NCBI GenBank assembly: GCA_024663395.1
Contig: JANFAH010000008.1
Location: forward strand, 496,001-560,000
From: Pisolithus tinctorius
Taxonomy: Eukaryota > Basidiomycota > Agaricomycetes > Boletales > Pisolithaceae
Direction: 5' to 3'
DNA length: 64,000 nt
This document shows, in pieces, positions 1-11,300 of the stretch (its first letter is position 1; each line of letters starts with the position of its first letter). The notes under the pieces were generated by a model. The model had not been told where the DNA came from, did no database searches, and was given only the letters and a program-made list of their open reading frames with translations. Position numbers and translations under genes: made by a program.

Positions 1-620
1 GAAGTAGACAATAGCTAGACCCTTAATAAAGTCCCAACTATCAAAGCTGCTGAATGAATTACTGAGGGACAATGAAATGCAAGCAAGAGGGGCTCTCTGA
101 CATCTTCTCTGTTTTTCTGCTATCTGAGTACAGTAATTTATGTACAGTACAGGGGTCTATGGAAAACAAGGTGCAAACACTTGGTAAGTGATTGGTAAGT
201 GATAAGTAAGGAATGTAAGCAGTGGGTAATAAACTTAGAAAGCATTGGTGTGCATTAGTAAGGATAAGTAAGCCAAAAAGTGAAGAATCAGTAAGCAAAG
301 TCAAAAGATTGGTAAGTATTGGCAATAGGTGAGTCAAGGACAGTCAGAATTTCAAAGTATGAGTCAAGCATTGTCAGAAACTGAGTAAGTGCACTGGAAT
401 TGCATTGAGGGGAGGCTGTGCATGTCACATATTGAAGGAATTGCTTCTAGGCCAAGGTGGGATGACAGAGAGGCGGTGCTGATCTGATGCTGATATAGGA
501 CATCTAAAAGGGGATGGCAGGTGTCAGGTGTCAAAAGGGGTCAAGCTTTGGGGGTCTGTGGGGTGACAGGAGCATGGACTATAGTCTTCATTTCCATTCA
601 TCATCATTATCCATGTCCAT
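1..620. repeat. Low-CpG repeat family A, copy 1 (partial at window edge)
   Basis: This stretch is rich in short GTAAGT/AGTAAG-like words and has almost no CG dinucleotides. It matches 5460-6050 in the same orientation and 21580-22150 in inverted orientation; all three share blocks such as GTCAAGGACAGTCA and the word run around GAAACTGAGTAAG. No protein family is recognisable in it. The pieces translate to similar low-complexity peptides in all copies, but with no domain signature, so I treat it as a non-coding interspersed repeat. It may be part of an LTR or a non-autonomous element. The left end lies outside the window. Confidence 0.6.
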
Positions 621-820
621 GTCACCAAACACCTTTGGTGTGTGACATCATGTTGCATTATCACCTGAAAATCTCAAGTACACCCACTATCAGCTGGCCT
701 TGCCATCTGATAAGAGCAGTGGTTCTCCATGCAAAAAGGCCAAGAAACTGAATGGTCAGGAAATCTTGTCAATGGCTACACTTGATCATTGACAATGAGA
801 TACAGACTACAGCCAACATA

Positions 821-1220
821 CAGTGAGGGACAAAAGTGTTGCAATGTTTGTGAGGTGTGACTTGTACAAAGTCCAATGTTTGTCATTGTTTACATGCTGA
901 CAAATCATCTGGAAGATCAAGTGGTTTATTATGTAATCATATTTTCCCATCCTTCATGCCCTCAATCCCATCAAAAGGTGACTTTTCACTATTTCACCAG
1001 CCAGGAACAAAAGCATTGCAATGCACTTTTCAGAAAGAATAGGGTATATCTATATCTCTGCATGTATTTCTTTGTTTGGACTGAACCTTAATTATTGGGA
1101 ATGCTCAGAGTCACCCCTTTCCAATGGTATAGGAATCATGATTATCTGTGCAGAATAGCCTGAGCTACATCAGCAGCAAGTCACACCTCACAAACATTGC
1201 AATGCTTTTGTCCCTCACTG
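821..1220. mobile_element. 400-bp MITE, Tc1/mariner-like (TA target duplication)
   Basis: The element starts CAGTGAGGGACAAAAGTG and ends in the reverse complement of nearly the same sequence (CTTTTGTCCCTCACTG), giving terminal inverted repeats of about 40 bp. It is flanked by TA on both sides (819-820 and 1221-1222), the target duplication of the Tc1/mariner superfamily. The terminal motif CAGTG-N-GGACAAAAG is typical of that superfamily. No transposase is encoded. Its interior (about 870-950) is closely similar to part of the foldback element arms at 16580-18152, so the two are related non-autonomous families. Confidence 0.8.
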
Positions 1221-1231
1221 TAAATCTCACT

Positions 1232-1658
1232 GAACATACTTGGAATCACCTCAAGAGATGCCTCTCAGGTTATGAAAGTGCTCCTACAGGCATTTGCTGA
1301 CTGTGGGAAAGAGTGGTGGTGGAGTGGGGGGTGGTTGATGAGGAGCAGTATCAAAAATGGATAGAAAGCATGCCTAGAAAGATTGAAGCAGTTATTAGGG
1401 CCAAAGGAGCCCATACCAAGTACTAGATACTTAAGTCAATATAAAGTCCAAAAACTGACCACATGAGTCATCATTTTGAAATGGCTGCCATTTGATCAAA
1501 CCTTATCCAAAACCATTGACCCCTGCACCAATAGAGAGCCAATGGTAAGGGCTTTGTTTCATACACTTATAGGTTAGGGCCTAGGTTAGGGGTTATGGGG
1601 CAGTATTGACTCTAGTGAAAAATGTCCAAACATGCAGTCAGTTTTTTTAGCCACTGTA
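1232..1658 (+). pseudogene. Tc1/mariner transposase C-terminal remnant with 3' inverted repeat
   Basis: Codons 1232-1426 encode the C-terminal end of a Tc1-type transposase. It contains EHTWNHLKR (the NPIEHxW region after the second catalytic Asp in this family) and SMPRKIEAVI followed by RAKGAHTKY and a TAG stop, a classic Tc1 ending. One in-frame TGA at 1298-1300 interrupts it. The sequence up to TTAGCCACTGTA at 1647-1658 looks like the 3' terminal inverted repeat of the parent element. The 5' part of the gene is absent; the MITE at 821-1220 lies directly upstream and ends about 10 bp before the recognisable homology, so it probably inserted into this copy. Confidence 0.7.
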
Positions 1659-1671
1659 TCTCCTGAGGTTG

Positions 1672-2325
1672 CACTTCAGTCAACCCCCTTTAGAGACCTA
1701 TTAGGTCTGGAGATTTTGATAGATGTATTAACCTAATAGGTGTCATTTTGTCAGGAATTCCCAACTTTTGGGGATTCTCCAGCACAGAAATTTAATGTTT
1801 TCTCCATAAAATATATATATTATACATCAAATGAAAGGGTAGCTGGGGTCCACATTGGGCTTTCTCCAGGCTAAATAGACCTACATTCTAGGCTGAACCT
1901 GGATTTCCCCTGGGGTAAATAGACCTGCTTTCCAGGCAGAACATGGGCTTCCCATAGGCTAAATAGACCCCTTTCTAGGGTGAACCTGGGTTTTCCCCAG
2001 ACCAAATAGACCCACTTTCCCAGGCCATGTCCTGGTGGGGATTCTCCATGCATCAGGAAAACAGTGATTGTTCTAACAGTTCTAATCACAACTTATCTCA
2101 GAAAGGTAGATGTATACTTATCCATTTGATGTATAATATATATATATATTTATGGAGAAAATGTTTTCTCCAACCATATTAAATTGCTGCTCTGGAGAAT
2201 CTCCAGGCATAGTGGTGGAGAATCCCCAAAAGTTGGGAATTTCCAACAAAATGGCACCTATTAGGTTAATACATCTGTCAAAATCTCCAGACCTAATAGG
2301 CCTCTGAAGGGGGTTGACTGAAGTG
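1672..2325. mobile_element. 654-bp inverted-repeat element with internal minisatellite, copy 1
   Basis: The element begins CACTTCAGTCAACCCCCTTT and ends with the reverse complement (GGGGGTTGACTGAAGTG). Terminal inverted repeats extend roughly 100 bp or more with a few mismatches. It is flanked by a perfect 7-bp direct repeat GAGGTTG (1665-1671 and 2326-2332). The centre (about 1860-2035) holds about four tandem copies of a roughly 45-bp unit containing CTAAATAGACC and TGAACCTGG. It encodes no recognisable protein, so it is a non-autonomous DNA transposon. The superfamily is unclear: a 7- or 8-bp duplication fits hAT-like elements better than Tc1/mariner. Confidence 0.75.
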
Positions 2326-2332
2326 GAGGTTG

Positions 2333-5300
2333 AGGACCTTTGCTCTCATGACATGCTGCAGCTTGCTCAGGCCAGCCAAGATGTGTTTGCTGCAGGTGTC
2401 AAGTATCAGTGCCTCCACCTTCAAGAGACTGAATTGGTGTGAATGATCACTATGGATGACTTTGAGGAGGCAAAGACCATTCTGAAAGTTGTTGACTGTC
2501 AGGTTGGGGTGGTCAAGCATATCCTTAGTTGCAAAGGAAACTTAGGATTATTCAACCCTAGTATCAAACTTTTACCAGTAGATGACAGTAACACTAGGGA
2601 CAGTGACTTTTCTGGATCAGAATGTGAAGGTTCTGCCTCCCCCATCCCTTCCAATTTTGATGATGCTTGAATTCTTTATACCCATCATACAACATAGTAT
2701 ACCTATTGTTTGTTCTATATGTCTATGTGCTGTGTTTTGCTGTAGCTGTGTAATGTGTGTCTTATGTTTGTACTAAGCATTGGCATGCTGGCATGAATGC
2801 AGCAATTTCAAGGCAGTTCACAATCACACCACATGTTGCAACTTCTGCACCACACCCCAAAGTTGGCATCCTATATGGTCTTCTGTCCATGGAGCTTTGG
2901 TAAGTTTAACCTACTATGGCACTGTTTTCATTTTTTTCCCAGCCAATTAGGTGTAGGGTCCATCATGAAGCATGCCTGCAAACATGCATCCCCAGGGCTT
3001 ACTATATATACTACCCTACTGGTTCTTTCCAACTATGGCCCCCCAGAAATGCCCTTTCATGAGTGTGCACTGTTTTTTGTGAGTTTGATCCTGATGGCCC
3101 ACCCCTTCTTCATTCTACAGGCTCAAATCCCCCTTCTGAGTTGAGAGGGCACAGTAGTAATGCAGGTGGTCATGGCTTTAGTTGCAATCAAGCATCATCA
3201 GTGACCAGTCCTGTGGAATGTCTGCCACTGTCCATCCAATTGAATACTATGGCCCTGCTCCATCTCAATCAGACACCAATGCAACCAATATTGAACCCAA
3301 TGGGTATGGATCCCTCACTCATTATAATCACCTTGGTAAGACTCAATTGAGATTGATTCCACACTGACAACCCCTGCAGGCAATGAGCCTTATCAGTTTG
3401 TCCCACTGACCTTCCACAACACCATTCCCCTCCCCCCACCATGTTCACACATATCAGGCTTATATGAGTATGATTGATCCACCCCCAGTATCTGAAAATC
3501 TGGGAGCATTCATGCCACAAATTACCTTAACCCAGCCTCCAGCAATGACTGCCACAAACAGACTTCAAGCAGCTGCTGCAATGATCCAGGTAACAGCCAA
3601 TCAACTCTAAATCAATATGCCCTTATGACAACTCATTACTAGGTCACAGGGTGGGAAATGGATATCCTGGTGACCCACCAAAGGCATTGTGGGGCTTCTA
3701 GACCCCCATCACAAGACTGACTTCACACCTTTGCAGATTTGTCCATCTACTCAGTATCATCATGATGAATGTCATTGCTTGGAACATTTTCAAGAACCCT
3801 GTCATCAAGAGCCACTTCAATCCACACTCCAAGCCAGGTGTCTACGTACAATGAAGATGGTGGGGGTGCACCCAGGTGTTGGGCACCATGCAGCACCCAC
3901 AAGAAAAATGTTGATGCAGTGTCCCTTGCATGGTATAAAGAAGACATTCAAAAAGTATTGAAGTACACATGCCAGGCATTAGCCAATGAAATGATTTTGA
4001 ACATCAGTTGGCCCCATGGCCAAAACACCCACACAATCTGGAAGAGTACTGTGCACAAGAGTTTGTCACATGCAAATGTGGCATTGCAGGGCAGTAAGTC
4101 TTCCCAAACCTTCATGAGCCATCAAGCCCTTAAACTACCACATAGATGTAGCAATGACAAAGGATATCAAAACACTGGGAAGTATTCATACATTTTTTGA
4201 TAAAATCCACTAAAATGCCTGTCAGATTCTGAAGGTGCTTGGTCTCATATGGTCCAAAGCTGTAGAATTCAGTGAAACTTATGCAATGGAGTTCTTCAGA
4301 ACTGATGGTACTCAACTTCTTGCAGACCCTCCAGCATATACCTTATGGAAAGCTTCACTATTGGAAAAACTCAAGGACCAGACTGATATCACCAACTTCT
4401 TTATGCATGAGCATGACAATAATGTGTGTGATTCTACAACCAATTGCATTTAACTGACATATGTCTAGGGCCTTGTCATAAGATGGTTCAGGAACTCCAT
4501 TTTCAAAAGATTCCATATAAACTTCAGGTATATGTAATCAGTCTCCCCAGTTAAAACATTTGCCAGCAGCTACAACACCACACCAATGCACATGTACACA
4601 CTCTCTGCCATGGCAGTAAGCTGGTAATTATTTCTGTGGATGCCTCCAAACTAATTTGTAAGCAGTTTACCTGTTCTCTCAACTGTGTTGCAATGGGGTG
4701 AATGCATAATTCTGGTAGCACAATCCAGTAAACTGGATTGGAGTACTGCCCTGTATTCAATATGTACTATGAGGGTTTTATTGAAGCATTGCAGAACACT
4801 GCCATTGGTCCTGCTTTCATTGCCCACCTTGTGTGGTTGAATACCCAGGGAATGTAAGTTGCCTTGCTTGGTGTTTTGACTATGGAAAATGACAACCACT
4901 ACTAGGAAATTCATTTCTTCAAACCAAACCATCACATCTCCAAAGAAGATTCCACACATATTCATACCCCATGCAGATGAGGTAGCAGTCTATGAGGCTG
5001 CATTGTCTCCAATGTTGACATATGGGGCTCCATCCCACTTGGAGGCAGCTCCCTTCCACCTGACATCTACTGCATTCACATATGGTCACATCAATCCAGA
5101 AGGTGATCCTCCATCTGGGGAATATTCATGGGCTGGATTGTTGTGAGTCAAAGTGAGGAAAGGTGGTGGAAACCAACCAAAACCAACACCAAAGACAACA
5201 AAGAGTGAGTGGTGGTTTACCTCTGCAGAACCTGGAGGGCAGACAAATCTAAGGTGGGGAAATTTCAATGGCAGGTGCTCCTGGTGCTAGTCATCAATGA

Positions 5301-5459
5301 GTTATGCAGGAGTAGGCAAGTGGATGATGACTGTGAGAGGGATGCTGAATGGAGTGAAGGTATTCAGCCAAAAGGACTCCTGGCACAAGTCATTGACAAG
5401 TTACACAGGAGTAGGAGGATGACTAAGCACATGTGCTGACCAAGCACAGATGATACTTC
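2333..5459. other. Decayed low-CpG DNA with plus-strand coding traces, family unknown
   Basis: This 3.1-kb stretch has almost no CG dinucleotides. Short plus-strand open frames (for example 2443-2670, 3769-4200, 4235-4453, 4889-5146) read like eroded protein sequence with plausible amino-acid composition, each cut off by stops. I cannot assign them to a family. The sequence at 2333 continues the reading of the frame at 2318-2440, so a gene-like unit may have been present before the 1672-2325 insertion. Treated as dead mobile or captured sequence. Confidence 0.4.
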
Positions 5460-6690
5460 AGTTAATGAATGGTGGTAGATAGACCCTTGATGGAGCCTCA
5501 ACTACCAAGGATGATGATTGGTGACAGATAGACTCTTCCAAATGAGCCTCAACTGTTGACAATGTGTTACTTCAGAGATGAGCTGAACTGACTGCTGACT
5601 GGATTCCTGATGATTCCTGATGATGATTTTGTAGCTAAGTACAGGGGGTTCATATACTGTAGGGGGAGCACAGCCTATGACAAATGAGGCACAAATACTT
5701 GGTAAGTAATGAGTAAGGACTGTAAGCAATGAGTAATCATGATGAGTAAGCAAGAAATGAAAAGTAAGCAAGCAAGGAGGATTGGTAAGTATTAACAACA
5801 AATGAGTCAAGGACAGTCAAAATATCACAGTATGAGTCAAAGAATGTCAGAAACTGAGTAAGCACACTGGCATCACATTAGGGTGTGGTGATACATGTCA
5901 TATCTTGGCAGAGACATCACCAGATCAAAAGATGGGATGACAGATGGACAGTGTTTCCAGATAGTGAAGTATTAAATCCAGAATTGAAGGGCATGAGTCA
6001 GGCATCAAAGGGCTTGGGCATTGGGGGTCTGTGGGAAAATGAGAGCCTCTCAGTGAAGTTAACAAAATGCTTCATGAACAGGGCTCTGATGGAGGAGAAG
6101 GGAGGACATCTTCTGCTGTGTCTTGCAGTAAGAAGGCAAGATGCACAACATACTTGTCATGGATGTGATCAGGGAGGGTAGAGAACAGTAGATTATACTG
6201 CAGCTGTCACAATGTGGGGAGAATGATGGACAAGATTGGAATAAAGACATGGCAGGATCCATATGCTTCACCAAGTGGGGACACCAAAATGACCACATAA
6301 GACCTTTCTAACCATGTGATGGACCTGAGGTGACCAAAGAACATCCTTCTGGAAGTCATACTGACAGGGAGAACATGGAGACCAAGCTGCATGGGATGAG
6401 ACAGGGCTGACAATGATGGGATGAACCAGGGGGCTTCAGGACAGAAGCTGGTAGGAATGCCTGGCAGATATATGAAACCACTGTCTCTGGCAAAGGAGAC
6501 AAGTGAGATGATTGATGAAGAGGTGGCCATATCTGATGGACTTAGCAGAATGAGCATCTGATGGATGGAGTGCTGTAGAAATGCATAGGGTGCAAGGATC
6601 CTTTCCAAACTTGGAAGGCAGGATCACATGGCTGAGTACTTTAAGTGAGTGTGAGAATGGAGTTGATATCTTTGGAAATGGTGGAGATAC
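5460..6690. repeat. Low-CpG repeat A+B, copy 2 (left part, split by the gypsy insertion)
   Basis: Positions 5460-6050 match repeat A at 1-620 in the same orientation. Positions 6050-6690 match, as reverse complement, 20860-21520. The repeat resumes after the gypsy element at 13540-13780. The uninterrupted inverted copy near 20800-20900 reads straight across the point where the gypsy element sits here. No coding function is recognised. Confidence 0.7.
6686..6690. repeat. 5-bp target-site duplication GATAC (left)
   Basis: GATAC directly precedes the 5' LTR and is repeated at 13535-13539 directly after the 3' LTR. The paralogous empty site (reverse complement of 20871-20875) has the word once. 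This fits Ty3/gypsy integration. Confidence 0.95.
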
Positions 6691-7142
6691 TGTTACGTTT
6701 CACCCCTGACTTTTCCTTTCCTGTTGTACGTTTACCTCGTTTGTGATCCGTTGGACTTAGTTTCCTTTTTGAGCCATCTTCTCTCTGGTCCGACGGCTCC
6801 CTATTTCCACCACTAGCGTTACCGGCTCGTTACACGTTTAGGACATGTGTCGTCATTGTTCAACCAATGGCGTAGTTACCTCGTTACATGTGGACGCCTC
6901 ATGGTCCGTTTCTGTGTAGTATTTAGTCTGCCGGCTCAAGTCTTGGAAACCCAGACTTGAGCTGCTCAATCATACGCAGCATTCTCAGAACTTCGCCCTC
7001 AGTGTCCCTAACAAGGACCACTCTTACCGGCGTTGTCTCTAAATCCTCTGTCGTTTACAGAGGTTACTGCAGCCGTTGCTCAGTAGAAACCTTAGACTGT
7101 GTCTGAGCTCTCTCTACGTCTTGACTTCGGTCGAGCGTAACA
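6691..7142 (+). repeat. 5' LTR
   Basis: 452 bp with terminal inverted repeat TGTTACG/CGTAACA. It contains a TATA-like TATTTAG at 6920-6926 and, starting about 33 bp after it, AGACTTGAGCT (6953-6963). A perfect 10-bp inverted repeat (GCTCAAGTCT at 6934-6943 and AGACTTGAGC at 6953-6962) can form a hairpin. Confidence 0.97.
6920..6926 (+). promoter_or_regulatory. Probable TATA box of the gypsy LTR
   Basis: TATTTAG in the LTR, about 33 bp before AGACTTGAGCT, the proposed transcript start. The same element is present in the 3' LTR. Spacing fits a eukaryotic TATA-driven start; this is inference from position only. Confidence 0.5.
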
Positions 7143-7144
7143 AA

Positions 7145-7155
7145 AGCTCAAGTCT
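7145..7155 (+). other. Candidate self-priming primer-binding site
   Basis: AGCTCAAGTCT lies 2 nt after the 5' LTR, where the primer-binding site is expected. It is the exact reverse complement of AGACTTGAGCT at 6953-6963 inside the LTR. I saw no match to the usual initiator-Met tRNA end (TGGTATCAGAGC-like). In the fission-yeast Tf1 retrotransposon the first 11 nt of the mRNA fold back onto such a site and are cut to make the primer; the 11-nt length here is the same. Confidence 0.65.
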
Positions 7156-7190
7156 ACAAGCCTTTGGCCAAATTGGTCACTGCTTAGTGA

Positions 7191-8342
7191 ACCACCACGA
7201 ACCCCCGAAACAATCGACGTTGGGCACCATTGCAACCCACTCGTGAAGAATCGTCATCTGACGAAGAACAGGAGAGCACTGTCACAGATACCTCCTCCAA
7301 CGAACCCGAACAGCCAGATAGAGGTTTTACCTCTGGAATTCTCTCGAACCTTTTCTCCCAGTCACTTGCGTCGCTTGGAACCCCCATCCAGCCAAGCCCC
7401 CCGTCATTCTTTCCTACACCTCCACCTCCACCACAAATTACGATGTCTGGCTCATCGTCGAAGGCACCGGTTGGCAATGCCACCAAAGCCACAGAACTGA
7501 AGATCGGTGCTCCGTCTGATTTTGATGGAAACCAGAAGAATGCCATGAGTTGGCTGTACTCCGTACAGACCTACCTCTTGGTAAACGAATAACTATACGA
7601 CACGGACACCAAGAAAGTGGTCTACGCCCTGTCGTATATGAAGAAAGATGTCGCCCGTTCCTGGGCCGCCACCTTCCAGAAAACCTCTCTGGAAAAGAAC
7701 CCCCTGAGTTTCGGCACCTTTGCCGATTTTATAAAGGATTTCAAAGCGTCGTTCACCTCCGCCGACACCGCAGGGACCGCCATTGCCAAATTACGAACCC
7801 TGAAACAAAAAGATTCGGTGGAACAATATATCACCGACTTCCGGACTGCTGCAGCTGACTCAACCATCATGGAAGATGTCGCTTTGATCGAGTTCTTCTC
7901 ACAAGGACTTAAACCCTTCATTGCGAACCGAATCCACATGATGGAAACCACCCCTACCAAAATCACTGAGTGGTACACCCAAGCGCAGAAGTTCGATGCT
8001 AAATGGAGAAAGGTTAATGAGATCTCGGGAAGAAAAGAAAAGAAAACGTTCCACCCCAGGAACAATTTTGCCGAAGAAAAGGATCCAAACGCTATGGACG
8101 TGGATGGAGTGAGACTCTCAAAGGAAGAACGAGACCGTCACATCAAGGAAGGAAGATGTTTCGGTTGTGGAAACAAAGGACACCTCTCCCGAGAATGTCC
8201 AGACAAGGGGAAGACTCCCCAAAAGAAAGTAAAGAAGATCTGCAAAATTGTGGAAATAGAGGAAAGCGACGATGAAGAAAAAGTCGCTGGTCCATCCATC
8301 GCTCTGGTTAACATTGCTAGAGCCCTTGGAAAGGATTTTTGA
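7191..8342 (+). pseudogene. gag: Gag of the gypsy element (one nonsense codon)
   Basis: The frame is open from 7191; there is no ATG until 7443, so the true start is unclear (non-AUG start or lost ATG). Codons up to 7589 encode an acidic and Pro-rich N-terminus, then a TAA at 7590-7592 interrupts. The same frame continues to TGA at 8340-8342. The core (about 7620-8000) resembles the retrotransposon Gag domain of fungal gypsy elements (LSYMKKDVARSWA, QYITDFR). A CCHC zinc knuckle CFGCGNKGHLSREC lies at 8157-8198, followed by a Lys-rich and acidic tail. The TAA could come from CAA by one C-to-T change. Gag would coat the genomic RNA in virus-like particles. Confidence 0.9.
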
Positions 8343-11300
8343 ATGGGAACTCTGCGTTGACGCCAGATGTTCCCCAAACTAAGGACAGTTTAGTTTCTGT
8401 TGCCCCTGTACTTGTAACGTCTACACCAGAACGTACTATGCAGATTCCCATCTCCCTTTACGCGTCAGAAACTACTCAGAAAGTCGTCAACACTACCGCT
8501 CTGGTTGACTCTGGAGCAGAAATTTCTTGCATCGACTGGGGTTTTGTGCGAAAGCATCGAACCCCCACTCAACGTCTCGCCGAACCCATCCTCGCTAAAA
8601 ACGCCGATGGAACCCAAAACTCAAAGGGAAAAATACTGTTTTCTGCCACTCTCTATTTTAAGGTTAAAGGACTCGTCCACCAGTCCTTTTTCCATGTCAT
8701 CAACTGTGGAACAGAAAACGTCATCCTGGGTCTCCCCTGGCTCCAAGAAAACAACCCTGTCGTAGACTGGAGGATGGGCACGTTATCTATCGACGAGAAA
8801 ACCAATAGATCAAAGGAATTAAGACGCAGTGTCTCTTCCGTTACCATCGAAGAACCAACTGTGAACCTTGTGTCCCCAACTGAAAAGAAAGGGATAAACA
8901 AGTTCATGGATTATGAAGAACCGGAAGACGAAACCATCCGAGCACATTTCGTGATGTCAGTTGGAAAACTCGTTGAAGAAGCCAAGAAGGTTAACCCCAA
9001 TAATAGCCTTCTCCGAAAGATCACCACGGCTACAGAGTTAGCCCAAGAAGAACACAAGAAGAAACCAAAGGCAGTCCTCCCTGAGGAGTACAAGGATTTC
9101 GCCTCGGTTTTCGAGAAACCCTCTGATGGGGTTTTACCCCCATCACGACCGTATGACCATGCCATAAACCTTGTAGAGGACTTCGTCCCCAAGGTGGCCA
9201 AGGCATACCCTCTCTCTCCCTCAGAACGAGAGTCTGCAGAAAAGTTTATTGAAGAGAACCTTCGAGAAGGAAAGATCCGCCCCTCGAAATCCCCCCAAGC
9301 TGCCCCCTTCTTCTTCGTAGGAAAGAAGGACGGCTCCCTACGACCCTGCCAAGACTACAGATACCTAAACAAGAATACGGTGAAGGATGCATACCCCCTT
9401 CCCCTCATCTCGGATCTTGTAGACAAACTAAAAGGAGCCTCCGTCTTTACTAAGATGGACGTCAGATTGGGCTACAACAATGTCCGTATCAAGGAAGGAG
9501 ACCAGTGGAAAGCCGCATTCATTATGCATAAAGGACTCTTCGAACCAACTGTTATGTTCTTCGGATTGTGCAACTCCCCCGCCACATTCCAGCGATTCAT
9601 GAACGACTCTTTCAGAGATATGATCGCCAAAGGATGGCTGGTCATTTACATGGATGACCTCCTTATCTTCTCAAATGACCCCGAAGAATATAAACGAAGA
9701 ACCCATCGCGTTCTCGAAAGAATGAAAGAGCTCTCTCTCCCTCTGAAATTGGAAAAATGTCATTTTGATCTTGCCGAGGTGGAATACCTTGGCATGATTA
9801 TCAAAGAAAACATCGTCGCCATGGACCCTGTCAAGGTACAAGGCATTGCTGAATGGCCCGTTCCGAAAAAAGTAAAGGATGTGCGATCCTTTTTAGGATT
9901 CGCAAACTTTTACAGAAGATTTGTCCCCTACTACTCGGACATCGCACGACCACTCATCGACCTCACTAAGAAAATGGTCGACTGGAGTTGGTCCAAGAAA
10001 TGCCAAGATGCCTTTGAACTTCTCAAACGGATCTTTATGGCACAACCTACACTTTGAATGCCCGACACCTCTCGGCCGTTCGCAATCACTACCGACGCAT
10101 CCAAGTACGCAACAGGAGGAATCCTCCTTCAAGAAGATTCAAATGGACAATGGCAACCCTGTGCCTTCCTGTCCCAATCGTTTAACCCCGCAGAGAGAAA
10201 CTACGACATTTACGACAGAGAACTGCTAGGAGTTATTCGAGCACTAAAATCCTGGAGACACTATCTCCACGGATCCCCGTTCCCGGTAAAGGTCTTCACT
10301 GACCACAAGAACCTGACATATTTCAAGTCACCTCAAAACTTGAATCGTCGCCAGGCCCGCTGGCTCCTTGACCTTGCAGACTTTGATCTGCAGTTAGAAC
10401 ATGTCCCAGGCAAAGACCTGGCTGCACCAGATGCACTTTCTCACCGACCCGATCATATCCCTGAAGATGACGAAGATAACAAAGGCGTTACCCTCCTCCC
10501 ACAAACCCTGTTTGTTAATCTTATTGATACCAATCTCACTCAGAAGGTCGCATCGTCCTCTATGACGGATCCCGTGGTCCAAACAGCACTTCGTGCCATT
10601 GAAAATGTCGATATGCCACTTCCGTTCAAGTCACATCTCTCTGACTGGAAATTTGAAAGCGGGGTTCTACTCTACAGAAATCGAGTTTACATCCCTGATG
10701 ACCCCTCCCTCCGCCGAACCATCGTATCCAACCACCATGACCACCCCTCCACTGGACACCCCGGTGTTTTAAAAACATGACAACTCGTTTCTTCCGAGTT
10801 TTGGTGGCCCGGACTGGCATCCTTCGTCCGAAAGTATGTTGAAGGCTGTGCTGTATGCCAGCAAAATAAAGTAAATACTCACCCGACGACACCACCCCTC
10901 ACGCCTATCCCCTCCACCTCGACCCGCCCTTTCCAACAGATCTCTTGCGATCTGGTCACTGACTTACCCGTTTCGAACGGCTATGATTCCCTTTTGGTCG
11001 TGGTAGACCATGGGCTTACAAAGGGGGTAATTTTATCGCCCACCAGGAAAACTGCCTCCGCTGCTGACATCGCGGCATTGTTTTTCAAGAAAGTCTACTC
11101 TCGCTTTGGATTGTATGACAAAATTATATCTGATCGAGGCCCTCAATTCGCCTCTGCCTTCGCAAAAGAACTGGCTTCCCTTTTGGGATACTCCCTTGCC
11201 CTGTCTACGGCGTACCACCTGCAGACTGACGGAGAAACTGAACGTGTAAACCAAGAAGTGGAGACCTATCTCCGCATCTTTTGCCAAAACGACCCCGCCT

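Noticed and set aside
1..620. Frequent GTAAGT/AGTAAG words as splice donors or a CRISPR-like array
   Set aside because: Spacing is irregular, the words are too short, and the organism is a eukaryote; they belong to the composition of repeat A.
7622..8065. 147-codon minus-strand frame across gag
   Set aside because: Shadow of the Gag reading frame; no independent support.
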